Below, in pieces: positions 4,464 to 6,565 of a DNA stretch of 6,565 bases. The DNA is taken from NCBI GenBank assembly GCA_900547015.1, contig URFD01000088.1, positions 1-6,565 on the forward strand. The letters are read 5' to 3'. Positions within the stretch are counted from its first letter, which is position 1; every line of letters begins with the position of its first letter. The stretch comes from an uncultured Oscillospiraceae bacterium. GTDB taxonomy: Bacteria > Bacillota > Clostridia > Oscillospirales > Ruminococcaceae. A program made the translations under genes and the position numbers. The notes beneath the pieces were generated by a model, which had not been told where the DNA came from, ran no database searches, and saw only the letters and a list, made by a program, of their open reading frames with translations.

Positions 4464-6443
4464 TTAGTACAGTTTTGCTCCGGCAGGAATGGTGTCATCC
4501 AGCATCAGCAGATTCAAACCTTCGTGGCCGTCGTATTCATATACAGCGGAGATGAGCATACCCTCGGAGTCAATGCCCATCATCTTTCTTGGAGGCAGGT
4601 TGGTAATTGCAACGCAGGTCTTGCCAACCAGCTCTTCCGGCTCATAGTACTCATGGATGCCGCTCAGGATGGTGCGCTTTTTCTCGCTGCCATCATTCAG
4701 GGTGAACTTCAGCAGCTTCTTGGATTTCGGAACTGCCTCGCAAGCCTCAACCTTTACGACGCGGAAGTCGGATTTCGAGAAGGTGTCGAAGTCAATCATA
4801 TCCTCGAACAGCGGCTCTACTTTGACCTTGGAGAGGTCGAGCTGGACGCTTTCTGCGGATACTGCTACCTCAGCAGCTTCCTCCTTGACAGCGCAAGCAA
4901 CCGGTGCAGCAGCCTTCTTGGACTGTTCCTCAGCGGTTGGCTTCATGGTTGGGAAGAGCAGAACGTCACGGATGGATGGCTGATTGGTCAGGAACATAAC
5001 CAGACGGTCTACGCCCATACCAAATCCGCCTGTTGGTGGCAGACCATATTCCAGCGCATTGATGAAGTCGTTGTCCATATCGGTTGCTTCTTCGTCGCCC
5101 TGTGCCTTGAGCTCGAGCTGATGCTCAAAACGCTCTTTCTGGTCGATTGGGTCGTTCAGCTCGGAGAAGGCATTTGCAAACTCACGGCCGGTGATGAACA
5201 GCTCGAAACGCTCGGTGTAATCCGGCTTGTCTGCCATACGCTTGGAGAGTGGAGAAATCTCAACCGGATGACCCATCAGGAAGGTTGGCTGAACCAGCTT
5301 GTCCTCAACAAATTCGTCGAAGAACAGGTTCAGGATGTCGCCCTTGAGGTGGCGTTCTTCGTACTGAACCTTGTGCTCTTTTGCAACAGCACGGGCTTCC
5401 TCCAAAGTGTGGATTTCGTCAAAGTCAACGCCGGTGTATTTCTTAACAGCTTCTACCATGGTGATGCGAGCGAACGGCTTGCCCAGGTCAATTTCCTCGT
5501 TGCCATAGACAACGGTGGTGGTTCCCAGAACCTTCTGTGCAACGTAGCGCAGCATCTCCTCGGTCAGGTTCATGATGTCCTCATAGTTGGAGTATGCCTG
5601 GTAGAACTCGAGCATGGTGAATTCTGGGTTGTGCTTGGTGTCCATACCCTCGTTGCGGAAGACGCGGCCAATCTCGTAGACCTTGTCAAAGCCGCCGACA
5701 ATCAGTCGTTTCAGGTGCAGCTCCAGCGCGATGCGCAGGTACATATCGATGTTCAGGGAGTTGTGGTGGGTGATGAACGGACGAGCAGCAGCTCCGCCGG
5801 CAATGTTGTGCAGGACAGGAGTCTCTACCTCCAGGTAGCCCTTGTTGTCCAGGAAGTTTCTCAGCTCACGGATGATCAGGGAACGCTTAACAAAGACGTC
5901 GCGCACCTCAGGGTTCATGATGAGGTCAACATATCTCTGGCGGTATCTCAGGTCGGTGTTGGTCAGACCGTGGAATTTCTCAGGCAGAGGCAGCAGGGAT
6001 TTGGACAGCAGGATTGCCTCGGTTGCACGGATGGAGATTTCGCCGTGTTTGGTGCGGAACACTTCACCCTTGACACCAACGATATCGCCGATATCCCATT
6101 TCTTAAACTGGTCGTAGGTCTCCTCGCCAACGATGTCGCGTTTGATGTAAATCTGGATTCTGCCGGAAGCATCGGCTACGTCAAAGAAGGAAGCCTTGCC
6201 CATCGAGCGCTTGCTCATGATTCGACCGGCAATCGAAACCATCTGTTCGTCCAGCTCATCAAAGTGCTCTGCAATCTGCTGTGCATAAGCGGTACGGTCG
6301 TAGCGGGTCTGCTCGAACGGATTTCTGCCAGCTTCTTTGAGAGCGGCAAATTTCTCGCGGCGGACGCGCAGAACTTCGGATAATTCTTCTGCGGTAGGCT
6401 CGGCATTTTCCGCAGCCTGCAGGTTGTTTGGATTTTCTGCCAT
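4464..6443 (-). CDS. lysS: Lysyl-tRNA synthetase (class II) with C-terminal tRNA-binding domain
   Basis: 659 residues from ATG at 6441-6443 (minus strand) to TAA at 4464-4466. The protein charges tRNA-Lys with lysine in the cytoplasm. Order of parts: an N-terminal tail; an anticodon-binding OB fold (~68-145; VSIAGRIMSKRSMGKASFFD at 69-88); then the class II core with motif 1 (LRNFLDNKGYLEVETPVL, 194-211), motif 2 (VYEIGRVFRNEGMDTKHNPE, 255-274) and motif 3 (GLPPTGGFGMGVDRLVMF, 467-484). LRYRQRYVDL (165-174) and the usual LysRS end LLFPTMKP (495-502) confirm LysRS rather than AspRS or AsnRS. Typical bacterial LysRS stops here at ~500 residues. This one adds an Ala/Glu-rich linker (~503-540) and a tRNA_bind (Trbp111/EMAPII-like) domain at ~548-659 (DFDTFSKSDFRVVKVEACEA, LVGKTCVAITNLPPRKMMGI, SEGMLISA), as found at the C-terminus of MetRS. 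A start at 6522-6524 would add 27 residues from the leader and lacks a ribosome site. Single-gene unit, promoter at 6530-6558. Confidence 0.97.
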   Translation of the reverse strand: MAENPNNLQAAENAEPTAEELSEVLRVRREKFAALKEAGRNPFEQTRYDRTAYAQQIAEHFDELDEQMVSIAGRIMSKRSMGKASFFDVADASGRIQIYIKRDIVGEETYDQFKKWDIGDIVGVKGEVFRTKHGEISIRATEAILLSKSLLPLPEKFHGLTNTDLRYRQRYVDLIMNPEVRDVFVKRSLIIRELRNFLDNKGYLEVETPVLHNIAGGAAARPFITHHNSLNIDMYLRIALELHLKRLIVGGFDKVYEIGRVFRNEGMDTKHNPEFTMLEFYQAYSNYEDIMNLTEEMLRYVAQKVLGTTTVVYGNEEIDLGKPFARITMVEAVKKYTGVDFDEIHTLEEARAVAKEHKVQYEERHLKGDILNLFFDEFVEDKLVQPTFLMGHPVEISPLSKRMADKPDYTERFELFITGREFANAFSELNDPIDQKERFEHQLELKAQGDEEATDMDNDFINALEYGLPPTGGFGMGVDRLVMFLTNQPSIRDVLLFPTMKPTAEEQSKKAAAPVACAVKEEAAEVAVSAESVQLDLSKVKVEPLFEDMIDFDTFSKSDFRVVKVEACEAVPKSKKLLKFTLNDGSEKKRTILSGIHEYYEPEELVGKTCVAITNLPPRKMMGIDSEGMLISAVYEYDGHEGLNLLMLDDTIPAGAKLY

Positions 6444-6450
6444 GTATTTT

Positions 6451-6459
6451 CCGTCCTTT
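6451..6459 (-). promoter_or_regulatory. Ribosome binding site of lysS
   Basis: On the minus strand AAAGGACGG ends seven bases before the ATG at 6443. This choice gives the acidic N-terminus MAENPNNLQA and avoids the in-frame ATG at 6524, which sits at or just upstream of the predicted transcription start. Confidence 0.75.
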
Positions 6460-6529
6460 CGGTGATGTAATAAATATGCGATATTGGATATAGACACCCT
6501 TCCAAAGGCAGGGCGCAGATACATCTATT

Positions 6530-6558
6530 ATTATAGCGGTTTTTCGGCAGAAATACAA
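6530..6558 (-). promoter_or_regulatory. Sigma-A-type promoter of lysS
   Basis: Read on the minus strand, TTGTAT (6553-6558) is followed after exactly 17 bases by TATAAT (6530-6535), a perfect -10 box. Transcription would begin near 6523, giving an ~80-nt leader. The leader is too short for a T-box and shows only a small hairpin (CCTT/AAGG around a three-base loop), so control by uncharged tRNA is not indicated. Confidence 0.75.
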
Positions 6559-6565
6559 TAAAAAA

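Noticed and set aside
4524..6383. 619-codon open frame on the plus strand opposite lysS
   Set aside because: It lies wholly antisense to a clear LysRS with all class II motifs, has no recognisable domain, and long antisense frames are expected from codon bias in such genes.
6444..6523. T-box or lysine riboswitch in the lysS leader
   Set aside because: The predicted leader is only ~80 nt, lacks a T-box sequence and terminator/antiterminator pair, and cannot hold a lysine riboswitch.

Overview
This 6.6 kb window looks like a chromosomal segment of a low-to-mid GC Gram-positive bacterium, most likely a member of the Clostridia (Oscillospiraceae/Ruminococcaceae-like). The assignment rests on four things seen in the sequence. 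It has an ftsE-ftsX pair followed directly by a secreted coiled-coil M23 peptidase with a PcsB-type coiled-coil region. It has strong Gram-positive Shine-Dalgarno sequences and TATAAT/TTG-type promoters. Transcription units are separated by classic hairpin-plus-U-tract terminators. The genes use GTG as well as ATG starts. No phage, IS, CRISPR or tRNA/rRNA feature was seen. The exact taxon cannot be fixed from the sequence alone.

Layout from left to right. (1) 1-591 (+) is the 3' part of a PucR/CdaR-type transcriptional regulator that runs off the left edge. It is followed by an 84-nt structured spacer and an intrinsic terminator at 676-710. (2) A sigma-A-type promoter at 805-833 drives ftsE (911-1606), ftsX (1596-2522, overlapping ftsE) and a secreted M23 endopeptidase (2543-3856). 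This unit ends at a strong terminator at 3868-3908. (3) A separate short unit with an extended -10 promoter at 3931-3959 encodes a small hydrophobic protein, weakly YrvL-like. It is split between two frames at a run of five G residues near 4164-4168, so it is a frameshifted gene or a sequencing error. (4) A bidirectional terminator at 4417-4455 separates it from the convergent lysS (4464-6443, minus strand), whose promoter lies at the right edge (6530-6558).

How the genes work together. FtsE (ATPase) and FtsX (membrane subunit with a large outer domain) form the ABC-type complex that controls cell-wall hydrolases at the division septum or side wall. The next gene encodes an exported protein with a long coiled coil and a zinc peptidase domain. 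It is the obvious extracellular partner: ATP hydrolysis by FtsE is relayed through FtsX to the coiled coil to license peptidoglycan cleavage. Unlike E. coli EnvC, the M23 domain keeps all its catalytic residues, so it is probably a hydrolase itself and not just an activator.

The most unusual item is the lysyl-tRNA synthetase. It has a complete class II LysRS core ending near residue 502, then an Ala/Glu-rich linker and a complete C-terminal tRNA-binding (Trbp111/EMAPII-type) domain of the kind normally found at the end of methionyl-tRNA synthetase. No clearly new multi-gene system was found. The other candidates for a second look are the frame-split membrane gene and the structured 592-675 spacer.
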